5,837 nucleotides of DNA from Opitutia bacterium (GCA_947463395.1 CANHRV010000058.1:1-5837), one strand, 5' to 3'. Counted from the stretch's first letter, positions 1-5,837 are shown. Notes: generated by a model not told the origin, from the letters alone. Numbers and translations are program-made.

Positions 1-1886
1 ACCCAGCGGCAACCTCTCTTCGCCTCACCGCATTACGTGCATTAGTCGCAGCAGCCGCGGAAGCTAAGCCGAGCGAGACCCAATCGGTTGCCAACGAAAT
101 TTATGATTTTTTAATGCAGCAAAATGAAGGGCAGAACCAATTTGTCTGCCCACGCGATCCTGCGGTGCTAGACGCCATCCACCTCGCTCGAGCACAACTC
201 ATGCTGATTGCGGGAAATCGCGAAAAAGCACGGCAGGCCGCCAGTGATTTAATCAAAGATGTTCCGGCAAGCCCACTAGCCAGAGAAGCAACTCGCACTC
301 TTGCCCTCGTAGCATGGGGGGATGGTTCTTTCCGACTCGCATCCTCATTACTCGACACTCTGGCAGAAGGAAAAGTTGGCATTCCTCGCGACGTCTTGAG
401 AACAGTCTCCGCCGACTGCCTTTTTCTAGCGGGCGACTATGCTTTGGCGGAAAAAGCATACGCTACGATTCAAAATGAAACGGAAGGAGTTGATTTGGCC
501 ATCTCCGCCTTTCATCAACGTATTCTTTCACTTCTACAAACCGCCAATGATAACAAAACCTGGTCGCAGGCCGCTGACATCATTCAACAAAGTCAGAAAT
601 CCAACAAAATTCCTGCAGAGAGAATCTGGATTGCGGTTTGGTGTCTCGTGGAAGACGCACGTAAAGCCAATCAACCTGAAACAGCGGGACAACTTCTCGA
701 TCGTTTAAGTCCTTTGTTTGGTGATTTGCCAATCGACTACAGTCTGCGTTTTAACTGGCAACGAGCCCTGATTGCTTTGGCCAAGCATGATACCGAAAAT
801 ACTCTAAAAATTGCTGATGGTATCGCTCAACAACTCAATCAACTACCCGCCAATGCTTCGGCGGAATTGAAAGAGAATGCCCCTGCATTACGGGGGCATA
901 TCGCTTTATTAAAAGCACGAACCACCCTCGGTACACAAAATGCAGCGGGTCTCGCTGAACTCGAAAATATTCGCAAACAATACGGAAAAGTTTCGGCGAC
1001 CGCTGCTTCATACCTTGTGGAAGGAAGATACCTTGCCGCGCTAGGTCGACATGCCGAAGCCCAAACCCGTTTTCAAGAACTCGCTCAAAATTTCCAGAAC
1101 GAAGATGCGACCATGGCCGAATTCGCCGAGTTGGGTATGTACGAGGCTGCCGAAGAAGCGGCGATTCAAGCACCGATGGTCGGTGAAAATAAATTAAAAG
1201 AGGCGGTTGAAATTCTTGAAAAATTTACCGAATCCTTCCCCAAAAGCTCTCTTCTCTTTACCGCCACTTTGCGTCGTGCTGAATTACTACGAATGCTGGG
1301 TGACTTTAATCGAGCTCTTTTGGTGCTCAATGGTTTGATTCGAGAAAATCCCGATCACCCCATGCGAGCTCAAGCGGAAATCGCTCGAGCCGATTCACTC
1401 TTTGGACTTTCTGAACTCCGCCGCGATCGTAACGGACAATTAGATCGACAGCGAGTAGCTTTGGCGGTTGCTGCCTATGAAAATGTCGCAGGAGCTTGGG
1501 CTAAAGATGCCGATGTCTTAGCTGAAGTACGTTATAAGCTCGCCCTCTCTCTCATCGAACGAGCCAAGGCCGAGTCGAATACCGATGCCAATGCGACTCG
1601 TCTCGAAGCACGTAATGTCCTTCTCCATACCATCGCCGCCCTGAAAACGTTTAAAAACACCTCAGAGTTTAATTACGGAACCTCAGGTCGGGTTTGGCTT
1701 TCGCGTTCGATTCTCTTACTTGGGCAACTTTATGAAGATGAGGGCGATACCCTCGAAGCCATCGCAACCTATCGAATTATCACGGAGCTCAATCGCCTTT
1801 TACCTGCTGGCGAAATTAGGCTTCCTGGTCAAAGCGTAGCCGAAAGCAAACTTGCGACCTTGTCACAAATCCCCAATAAAAAATAA
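1..1886 (+). CDS. TPR-repeat protein, 5' end beyond the window
   Basis: The reading frame is open from the first complete codon at base 3 to the TAA at 1884-1886, giving 627 residues with no start signal. The ATG at 114 is an internal Met, because coding-like sequence continues upstream without a stop, so the true start and any signal peptide lie outside the window. The protein is almost all amphipathic helix with degenerate TPR units of about 34-40 residues. The clearest are coded near 180-266, 282-365, 402-476, 1005-1103 (Gly-Arg-His-Ala-Glu-Ala turn), 1194-1409 (two units ending in FPKSS and NPDHP) and 1701-1790 (EDEGDTLEAIATY). The Pro-containing unit ends resemble periplasmic TPR proteins of the YbgF/BamD kind. 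No catalytic motif is visible. It sits 6 bases before an exbB-like gene, so a partner or scaffold role for that membrane complex is plausible but unproven. TPR call is secure; function is unknown. Confidence 0.85.
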   Translation, partial: PAATSLRLTALRALVAAAAEAKPSETQSVANEIYDFLMQQNEGQNQFVCPRDPAVLDAIHLARAQLMLIAGNREKARQAASDLIKDVPASPLAREATRTLALVAWGDGSFRLASSLLDTLAEGKVGIPRDVLRTVSADCLFLAGDYALAEKAYATIQNETEGVDLAISAFHQRILSLLQTANDNKTWSQAADIIQQSQKSNKIPAERIWIAVWCLVEDARKANQPETAGQLLDRLSPLFGDLPIDYSLRFNWQRALIALAKHDTENTLKIADGIAQQLNQLPANASAELKENAPALRGHIALLKARTTLGTQNAAGLAELENIRKQYGKVSATAASYLVEGRYLAALGRHAEAQTRFQELAQNFQNEDATMAEFAELGMYEAAEEAAIQAPMVGENKLKEAVEILEKFTESFPKSSLLFTATLRRAELLRMLGDFNRALLVLNGLIRENPDHPMRAQAEIARADSLFGLSELRRDRNGQLDRQRVALAVAAYENVAGAWAKDADVLAEVRYKLALSLIERAKAESNTDANATRLEARNVLLHTIAALKTFKNTSEFNYGTSGRVWLSRSILLLGQLYEDEGDTLEAIATYRIITELNRLLPAGEIRLPGQSVAESKLATLSQIPNKK

Positions 1887-1892
1887 GTCGCT

Positions 1893-2534
1893 ATGAATGC
1901 ACCTTTCTCTTTTCCCGCGGACGCTGGACCCTTTGTCTGGATTTTGATTGGTTTAGCATTCCTTGCCCTCGTTTTCGTCGTCGAGCGCACCATGTTTCTC
2001 CATCGTGGCCTCGTACTATCCTCTGATTTTATCGATGGAGTGCGAAATAACTTAAAAGCTCAACGCCCGCTAGAGGCCTTGGCTGCTTGCGAAGAATCTC
2101 CAGGCCCGATTCCTCGAGTGGTGAAGGCGGCCTTGCTACGCTCCGACAGCACGGAGGAGGCTATGCGGGCTGCCGCCATTCAAGCGGCCTTGCTTGAATT
2201 ACCTGTTTTAGAGCGTCGACTTGGAACCATCGCAGCCATCGGACGTATCGCCCCTCTCATTGGACTGACCGCAGCAATCTTTTCTGGCTTTCACTTAGCC
2301 AGCGCTCTTCACGACGGTAGTGTCTATGCTTCAGCGGAAAACTTGTTTCCTGACATCTTAGCCGCACTCGCTAATGCTGGATTCTCTCTCGTCATCGCTA
2401 CAGGTTGCACCCTAGCCCACCATTTTCTTGTCGGACGCGTTCGTTCGATTGTGACGGAAATGGAAATTGCCGCTCATTCCATCATCACTTTCGTTCATCA
2501 CGAACTCCCCGCCGAAAAAGAGCGCTCGGTTTGA
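1893..2534 (+). CDS. MotA/TolQ/ExbB-family membrane protein, atypical pore residues
   Basis: This 213-residue protein has the ExbB/TolQ layout: a first membrane helix at about 14-30, a cytoplasmic domain at 31-110, a second helix at about 111-135 and a third at about 157-180. The family core IxxIAPLIGL is at 116-125 and aligns without gaps to the TolQ/ExbB second pore helix. In the family, a pentamer of this protein surrounds ExbD/TolR helices and turns proton flow into motion. Here the usual Gly-Thr-Val-x-Gly after the core reads AAIFS (127-131), so the pore Thr is Ala128. In helix 3 the usual Glu and Thr align with Ala157 and Ala162, and the conserved Pro with Gly171. Arg118 adds a charge within helix 2. 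It starts 6 bases after the TPR gene and ends 12 bases before the exbD-like gene, so the three are probably co-expressed. No Shine-Dalgarno sequence is seen. Family membership is firm; proton conduction is doubtful. Confidence 0.88.
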   Translation: MNAPFSFPADAGPFVWILIGLAFLALVFVVERTMFLHRGLVLSSDFIDGVRNNLKAQRPLEALAACEESPGPIPRVVKAALLRSDSTEEAMRAAAIQAALLELPVLERRLGTIAAIGRIAPLIGLTAAIFSGFHLASALHDGSVYASAENLFPDILAALANAGFSLVIATGCTLAHHFLVGRVRSIVTEMEIAAHSIITFVHHELPAEKERSV

Positions 2535-2546
2535 TTCGATTAAAGT

Positions 2547-3023
2547 ATGCGAACCCCCTTAGGCATTCTCGAAAAAGTACGTCCGGCCCATAAAACTTCG
2601 GAGACTTGGCCTGTTTTGCTGGCACTAACTTGTGCAGCCCTCATCACCATTCTCTGTTCCCATTTTGTCTATGCGCCTGGCATGTATGTTGGATTTAACA
2701 ATGTGCGTGCGGCAGCGAATAGTCGTCTGACAACTCCCACGACGACTCTCGGCGATCTGGCACAGACTTCCACGACCGTGACTCTCATCTCCGCTCGCGG
2801 AGCAGGCGTGTATGTCATCGCGGGACGTGTTGTTGATAACGCTGGACTTAAAGTGGAACTGCAACGCCTTGCTAGCGATAAAACGCTTTTGTCTCGTCCT
2901 GTGCTAATCAAAGCTGATGCCCTTTTAACCCTACAAAGTTTTATCTCGGTATGTGAATCCGTTCGAAAGGCAGGTTTTCCTGGCGTACTCATTGCCGCAG
3001 ACCAACCCACGGACCAGCGTTGA
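2547..3023 (+). CDS. ExbD/TolR-family protein lacking the transmembrane Asp
   Basis: This 158-residue protein has a short cytoplasmic N-terminus (1-20), one membrane helix (about 22-43, closing with an Ala-Pro as in ExbD/TolR) and a periplasmic domain (44-158). The C-terminal part, with VLIKAD at 119-124 followed by a helix and AGFPGVLIAAD at 142-151, matches the ExbD/TolR periplasmic fold. In ExbD and TolR an Asp near the start of the helix is essential for proton-driven work; aligning the helix places Pro22 there, and the whole helix has no acidic residue. The length is normal for the family, so this is not a truncated gene. It would pair with the ExbB-like protein just upstream, which has lost the matching polar residues. 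A weak A-rich stretch precedes the ATG, with no clear ribosome binding site. The next gene, uppS, begins 45 bases later. Confidence 0.82.
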   Translation: MRTPLGILEKVRPAHKTSETWPVLLALTCAALITILCSHFVYAPGMYVGFNNVRAAANSRLTTPTTTLGDLAQTSTTVTLISARGAGVYVIAGRVVDNAGLKVELQRLASDKTLLSRPVLIKADALLTLQSFISVCESVRKAGFPGVLIAADQPTDQR

Positions 3024-3068
3024 CTCTGTCATGTTGGTGTAACACCTTGCCTCGAAACGTAATCTAAA

Positions 3069-3830
3069 GTGCCTGAATCTCAACCATCTCTCTCCCCGCG
3101 TACGGATATTCCTAAGCACATCGGGATTATCATGGATGGAAATGGACGTTGGGCAGCCGCACGGCATTTGCCACGACTCGAAGGTCACCGTCGTGGGGCA
3201 GAAAGAATCTTCGATGTCGTTGACTGTTGCATCGATCAGGGAGTCAGCGCCCTTACGCTCTTTGCGTTTTCCGCCGAAAACTGGCGTCGACCGGTGGAAG
3301 AAGTTACGGGTCTTTTCAAACTCGGTGAATGGGTACTCAAAGCCAACCTTGCACGCTTACATCGACGAAAAGTTCGCCTCAAAGTCATCGGAGATTTGGA
3401 AGCAATGCCTGACTTCGTAAAGAACCCTCTTAAGCAGGCCATAGCCGATAGCGCCAAACACGAAGCTTTCACTCTGGTGGTCGCTTTAAATTACGGTGCA
3501 AGACAAGAAATAACTGCCGCAGTCAAAACTCTGACTGCCGAAGCTTTGTCAGGAAAAATCAAACCTGAGAACATTACTTGGGAGGATATCGCCGGGCACC
3601 TACAGACCAGTGGATTACCTGATCCAGATTTAATCATCCGCACATCGGGAGAGCATCGCTTAAGTAACTTTTTACTACTGCAATCCGCTTACGCCGAGAT
3701 TGTTTTCACGCCCGTCCACTGGCCTGACTTTACCAAGGAAGAATTCACTAAAGCCCTTTCCGAATTCGGCAAACGTGAGCGTCGCTTTGGTATGACTCAT
3801 GAACAAATCAACCCCTCAAAAGTGTCATGA
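3069..3830 (+). CDS. uppS: Isoprenyl (undecaprenyl diphosphate) synthase
   Basis: This cis-prenyltransferase adds isopentenyl diphosphate units to farnesyl diphosphate, giving the C55 carrier lipid used at the inner membrane for peptidoglycan and other surface polymers. The 253-residue length is normal. Visible motifs are HIGIIMDGNGRWA (17-29) with the catalytic Asp23, the EGHRRGAE segment (38-45), FSAENWRRP (67-75), LNYGARQE (140-147) and RTSGEHRLSNFLL (191-203), which binds the incoming diphosphate, followed by AYAE and HWPDF. The usual Trp of the SNFLLW stretch is Leu204, a mild change. The GTG start is chosen because an in-frame TAA lies at 3060-3062 just upstream and the next ATG, at 3132, would cut the catalytic motif. 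No Shine-Dalgarno is visible. The stop overlaps the cdsA start. The final product length (C55 or other) cannot be read from sequence. Confidence 0.96.
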   Translation: MPESQPSLSPRTDIPKHIGIIMDGNGRWAAARHLPRLEGHRRGAERIFDVVDCCIDQGVSALTLFAFSAENWRRPVEEVTGLFKLGEWVLKANLARLHRRKVRLKVIGDLEAMPDFVKNPLKQAIADSAKHEAFTLVVALNYGARQEITAAVKTLTAEALSGKIKPENITWEDIAGHLQTSGLPDPDLIIRTSGEHRLSNFLLLQSAYAEIVFTPVHWPDFTKEEFTKALSEFGKRERRFGMTHEQINPSKVS

Positions 3831-4714
3831 TACATCGTACGCTCAGCACCATCGGACTTTGGGTCATCGTTGGTCTCATTATTTTTATCGGCTCTCGTTT
3901 TTCAGTTACCGAACAAGCTGCCTTCGGAATTCTCGCTCTCTTGGTCGGCGCCGCCCAATACGAATTCCATCAAATCTGTAATAAGATTAACGATAACCGT
4001 CGGACGAATTTTACGACAATTATTGCAGGATTTGTTTTTCTCTTTGTCCTCTACTTTTTTGCCAATGTTCGCCTGCAAGCGAACCCTGTACTCACAGCAT
4101 TAGCGGTTGCTTTTGCGATTCATCTTCTAAGTTTACTTAAAAACCCACAGCAAACTCCTTGGCTGCTTCGCCACTTACCTAATTTTTACGGATTTGTTTA
4201 CGTTCCCTTTATGCTTTCACCGCTCGTGGCTATTGCCCGAATGGAAAACGGCGTCCTTCTCAATCAAACCTCGGTTGGATTATACTACGTGATCTGGGTA
4301 GTAATTGCGACCAAGTTTACCGATGTCGGTGGATTGCTTATCGGAGTACCTTTTGGAAAACATAAAATCGCCCCAACCATCAGCCCCGCCAAGAGCTGGG
4401 AAGGTGTCTTAGGTGGTTTGATTTTTTCTGCCGTAGCTTCAGCCTTCTTTGCGTGGATTTGTTTAAATCTTTTCCGAGTACCTTTCATGATTCCCTCTAA
4501 GGCAGCGATTCTCGCTTTGCCCCTCGCGATTGCCAGTGTGCCCTCGGATTTAATTGAATCCGTTTTCAAACGCCAAGCGGGAGTCAAAGACTCAGGATCC
4601 ACTATCCCTGGTATCGGCGGTGCGCTCGATCTCGTCGACAGTTTAATCCTTACCTCCCCTCTTGCCCTAATTATCCTTTCCTATGGTTTAGAGTGGGCAA
4701 AGTTGGCTTGGTAA
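3827..4714 (+). CDS. cdsA: Phosphatidate cytidylyltransferase (CDP-diglyceride synthase)
   Basis: CdsA is an integral inner-membrane enzyme that joins phosphatidic acid and CTP into CDP-diacylglycerol, the precursor of bacterial phospholipids. The 295-residue protein is very hydrophobic, with about eight membrane segments (clear ones near 7-23, 64-79, 86-104, 119-135, 194-214 and 272-287). Conserved stretches are KFTDVGGLLIGVPFGKHK (163-180), ISPAKSWEGVLGG (185-197) and the C-terminal signature from Ser245 to Asp271, with Lys248-Arg249, Lys254-Asp255, Gly264-Gly265 and the Asp268/Asp271 pair. Within the signature, the usual His before Gly-Gly is Ile263 and the usual Arg after Asp268 is Leu269, a variant I recall from Planctomycetes and Verrucomicrobia. 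The ATG overlaps the uppS stop as ATGA, which favours coupled translation. The uppS-cdsA order is common in bacteria and supports the call. Confidence 0.95.
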   Translation: MIHRTLSTIGLWVIVGLIIFIGSRFSVTEQAAFGILALLVGAAQYEFHQICNKINDNRRTNFTTIIAGFVFLFVLYFFANVRLQANPVLTALAVAFAIHLLSLLKNPQQTPWLLRHLPNFYGFVYVPFMLSPLVAIARMENGVLLNQTSVGLYYVIWVVIATKFTDVGGLLIGVPFGKHKIAPTISPAKSWEGVLGGLIFSAVASAFFAWICLNLFRVPFMIPSKAAILALPLAIASVPSDLIESVFKRQAGVKDSGSTIPGIGGALDLVDSLILTSPLALIILSYGLEWAKLAW

Positions 4715-4718
4715 AAAG

Positions 4719-5600
4719 ATGGCGATTCTCCATATCATCACAGGTCCGACCGCAGTAGGAAAGACAGAGACAGCATTAGAGTGGGCGGAAAAAAATCAGG
4801 CAGAAATTCTCTCCTGTGATTCTGTCTGTGTTTACCTTGGTATGGATATTGGATCGGCAAAACCAACTTTAGCCCAACAACAACGCATCCCCCATCACGG
4901 GATTGATTTGGTTGAACCCACGCAACGATTCTCGGTTGCTCAATTTATCAGCTACGCCCAATCCGCCATTCGACAAATTCAAGTGCGCGGTAAAAATGTT
5001 TGTATCACAGGAGGTAGTGGTTTTTACCTCGCCGCTTTTTTTGGTCCAGTGACAGATGAACTCCCCATCAGTGAAGCGGTGATTAATGAAGTTCGTACTT
5101 TGCAAAAAGATGGCACCGAGGCCTTACGAAAACGTTTACACGAATTAGAGGGACCCACTTTGCCTACTTGGCTTGATCAATCGAACCCGATTCGCCTCGC
5201 CAAAGCGTTGGAGCGTCGCCTCTCCTCTTCTCTCAGTCTGGATAATTTGCGGGAGGAGTTTCTTTCCAAGAAAGGACCGTTTTCAAATTATAAGTTTTCT
5301 TGCGAATTAATCGAGCGTCCCGATGACGAGCTCAAATCGCGGATTAAAATACGAACCGATGAAATGCTTCGCAGCGGACTGATTGCTGAAGCCGAGGCTC
5401 TCTTGAAACTCAATCTCGACCCTGAGTTGCCGTCCGCCAGAGCCGTGGGCTACCGCGAGACGATGGACTGGTTAAAAAGTGGCCGGGAAACACCTCAGGA
5501 AGCGCTCAGTGAGCATATTTGCTTAAACACCTGGGCACTGGTTAAAAAGCAGAGAAAATGGTTCCGTAGGTTAGGTATTACGACTGGCCAGGTTGAATAA
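4719..5600 (+). CDS. miaA: tRNA dimethylallyltransferase
   Basis: MiaA transfers the dimethylallyl group of DMAPP to N6 of adenosine 37 in tRNAs that read codons starting with U, giving i6A, which steadies codon pairing. The protein has 293 residues, close to the family norm of about 300. It shows the P-loop GPTAVGKT (9-16), the DSVCVYLGMDIGSAKP segment (34-49) with Asp34 as likely catalytic base, IPHHGIDLVEP (57-67), ITGGSGFYL (96-104), the ERPDDELKSRI stretch (199-209), ARAVGYRE (240-247) and the C-terminal KKQRKWFRR (276-284). The ATG lies 4 bases after the cdsA stop, and an AAAAAG stretch before it is the closest thing to a ribosome binding site in the window. It ends the tightly packed run of genes. 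MiaA and UppS both draw on the IPP/DMAPP pool, which may explain their sharing a transcript. Confidence 0.96.
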   Translation: MAILHIITGPTAVGKTETALEWAEKNQAEILSCDSVCVYLGMDIGSAKPTLAQQQRIPHHGIDLVEPTQRFSVAQFISYAQSAIRQIQVRGKNVCITGGSGFYLAAFFGPVTDELPISEAVINEVRTLQKDGTEALRKRLHELEGPTLPTWLDQSNPIRLAKALERRLSSSLSLDNLREEFLSKKGPFSNYKFSCELIERPDDELKSRIKIRTDEMLRSGLIAEAEALLKLNLDPELPSARAVGYRETMDWLKSGRETPQEALSEHICLNTWALVKKQRKWFRRLGITTGQVE

Positions 5601-5629
5601 ATGGGGTTTTGGGGCGTTTTTTAAGGTGT

Positions 5630-5699
5630 TAATGCCAAATTAGGGGTAAAACGGCTTTATTTTCCGTCCATTCTTGCGCTTAGGGGCAATTTGGCATTA
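5630..5699. repeat. 12-bp perfect inverted repeat with 46-base spacer
   Basis: TAATGCCAAATT at 5630-5641 is the exact reverse complement of AATTTGGCATTA at 5688-5699. The arms hold only three G-C pairs, and the spacer is long, though a small inner stem ACGG/CCGT (5651-5654 with 5664-5667) could help fold it. It could be a paired operator site, a weak RNA hairpin in the leader or 3' end, or the ends of a very small mobile repeat. No exact target-site duplication is seen at its borders, so the mobile reading is the weaker one. The repeat itself is certain; its role is not. Confidence 0.75.
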
Positions 5700-5725
5700 T
5701 TAGGCGACTTCCACCCTAATCCTAA
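5640..5725. promoter_or_regulatory. Cluster of TTAGG motifs upstream of the peroxiredoxin gene
   Basis: TTAGG occurs on the + strand at 5640-5644, 5680-5684 and 5700-5704, the first two extended to TTAGGGG. It occurs on the - strand (read as CCTAA) at 5715-5719 and 5721-5725. By chance about one copy per 500 bases is expected counting both strands, so five in 86 bases is notable. The + strand copies are spaced 40 and 20 bases apart, near whole helical turns. A regulator binding site is one explanation; I do not recognise the motif. Confidence 0.3.
5691..5720 (+). promoter_or_regulatory. Possible sigma70-type promoter for the peroxiredoxin gene
   Basis: TTGGCA at 5691-5696 differs from TTGACA at one base and is followed after 18 bases by CCTAAT at 5715-5720, which matches four of six bases of TATAAT. 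Transcription would begin only a few bases before the ATG at 5731, leaving almost no leader, which fits the lack of a ribosome binding site there but also weakens the call. The -35 element lies in the right arm of the inverted repeat, so a protein bound to the arm could block it. Confidence 0.2.
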
Positions 5726-5730
5726 CAACC

Positions 5731-5837
5731 ATGCCTCTCAAAGTTGGCCTCCCCATTCCTGACATCACTCTCAAACAAAAGACCGAATCTGGTCTGGTTG
5801 ATGTCAATCTGCGTCGAAATGTCGGCAAAGGTAAGAC
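5731..5837 (+). CDS. Peroxiredoxin (AhpC/TSA family), 3' end beyond the window
   Basis: Only the first 35 codons are present. The N-terminus MPLKVGLPIPDITLKQ has the VGxPxPDxxL pattern of peroxiredoxins, where this first strand packs against the thioredoxin-like core, and the following residues to GKGK fit the stretch before the core strand that leads to the active-site Cys. These enzymes reduce hydrogen peroxide and organic peroxides with a reactive Cys, which lies outside the window, so the subclass and the catalytic residues cannot be checked. The gene follows a 130-base gap and probably has its own promoter. No Shine-Dalgarno sequence precedes the ATG. A related thioredoxin-fold protein is the main alternative. 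Confidence 0.75.
   Translation, partial: MPLKVGLPIPDITLKQKTESGLVDVNLRRNVGKGK

Larger units (their letters stand above)
5601..5730. other. Intergenic region between miaA and the peroxiredoxin gene
   Basis: This 130-base gap is the only sizeable non-coding stretch in the window. It contains GGGGTTTTGGGG (5603-5614) and a run of six T (5617-5622), a 12-bp inverted repeat enclosing 46 bases (5630-5699), and several TTAGG motifs on both strands. I find no clear GC-rich stem directly before the T run, so a classic factor-independent terminator for miaA is not supported. I find no tRNA-like or known riboswitch-like pattern. It most likely holds the 3' end of the upstream transcript and the promoter of the downstream gene. 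Confidence 0.7.

Noticed and set aside
114..116. ATG at 114 as the start of the TPR gene
   Set aside because: The same frame is open to the window edge with Ala-rich helical coding sequence upstream and no stop, so it is an internal Met.
439..708. 89-codon ORF overlapping the TPR gene in another frame
   Set aside because: No family resemblance, no start signal, and the TPR frame is continuous through it.
2669..3010. 113-codon ORF on the minus strand across the exbD-like gene
   Set aside because: It lies wholly within a supported gene, shows no recognisable domain and is Arg/Ser/Thr-rich as expected of a shadow frame. The other antisense and out-of-frame ORFs were rejected likewise.
3031..3042. 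Three-codon ORF (ATG TTG GTG TAA) before uppS, with a small palindrome GGTGTAACACC at 3036-3046
   Set aside because: Too short to call a leader peptide, and the palindrome would give only a 4-bp stem with a 3-base loop; both are likely chance.
5630..5699. Miniature transposable element
   Set aside because: Only 70 bases, with no exact direct repeat at the borders and no second copy in the window; kept as an inverted repeat of unknown role.
5692..5708. Sigma54-like site (TGGCA then GC) before the peroxiredoxin gene
   Set aside because: The spacing between the GG and GC elements is one base short and the -12 part lacks the TTGC match.
1..5837. CRISPR array, tRNA, rRNA, insertion sequence or prophage
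   Set aside because: No repeat-spacer pattern, no cloverleaf-like or rRNA-like stretch, and no transposase or phage gene is seen on either strand.

Overview
The window reads as bacterial chromosome from a Gram-negative-type cell, most likely Verrucomicrobiota of the Opitutae group. I base this on the gene set and order (TPR protein, ExbB-like, ExbD-like, uppS, cdsA), on a CdsA signature of the PGxGG type that I associate with the Planctomycetes-Verrucomicrobia lineage, and on the N-terminal sequence of the last gene, which resembles peroxiredoxins of that group. The assignment comes from family recognition, not a search, and I hold it with moderate confidence. Base composition is balanced and codon use looks even throughout, so I see no sign of recent transfer.

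Layout: all seven genes lie on the + strand. (1) The 3' part of a long TPR-repeat protein runs from the left edge to 1886. (2) An ExbB/TolQ-like three-helix membrane protein (1893-2534) and (3) an ExbD/TolR-like single-helix protein (2547-3023) follow after 6 and 12 bases. (4) uppS (GTG start, 3069-3830) follows after 45 bases, (5) cdsA overlaps it by ATGA (3827-4714), and (6) miaA (4719-5600) follows after 4 bases. These six look like one transcription unit. A 130-base gap (5601-5730) then holds a 12-bp inverted repeat with a 46-base loop and a cluster of TTAGG motifs. (7) A peroxiredoxin gene begins at 5731 and runs off the right edge.

Functionally the unit mixes cell-envelope and isoprenoid genes. 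UppS makes the C55 lipid carrier for cell-wall synthesis, CdsA makes CDP-diacylglycerol for phospholipids, and MiaA uses dimethylallyl diphosphate, from the same precursor pool as UppS, to modify tRNA. The TPR/ExbB/ExbD block would be an inner-membrane and periplasmic assembly.

The most unusual signal is in that block. The ExbB-like protein has lost the polar residues of the ion path in both pore helices, and the ExbD-like protein lacks the transmembrane aspartate that carries the proton in ExbD/TolR. Both partners keep the family fold pattern, so they may form a structural, non-conducting relative of the Tol/Exb motor tied to a TPR protein. This is inferred from sequence alone.
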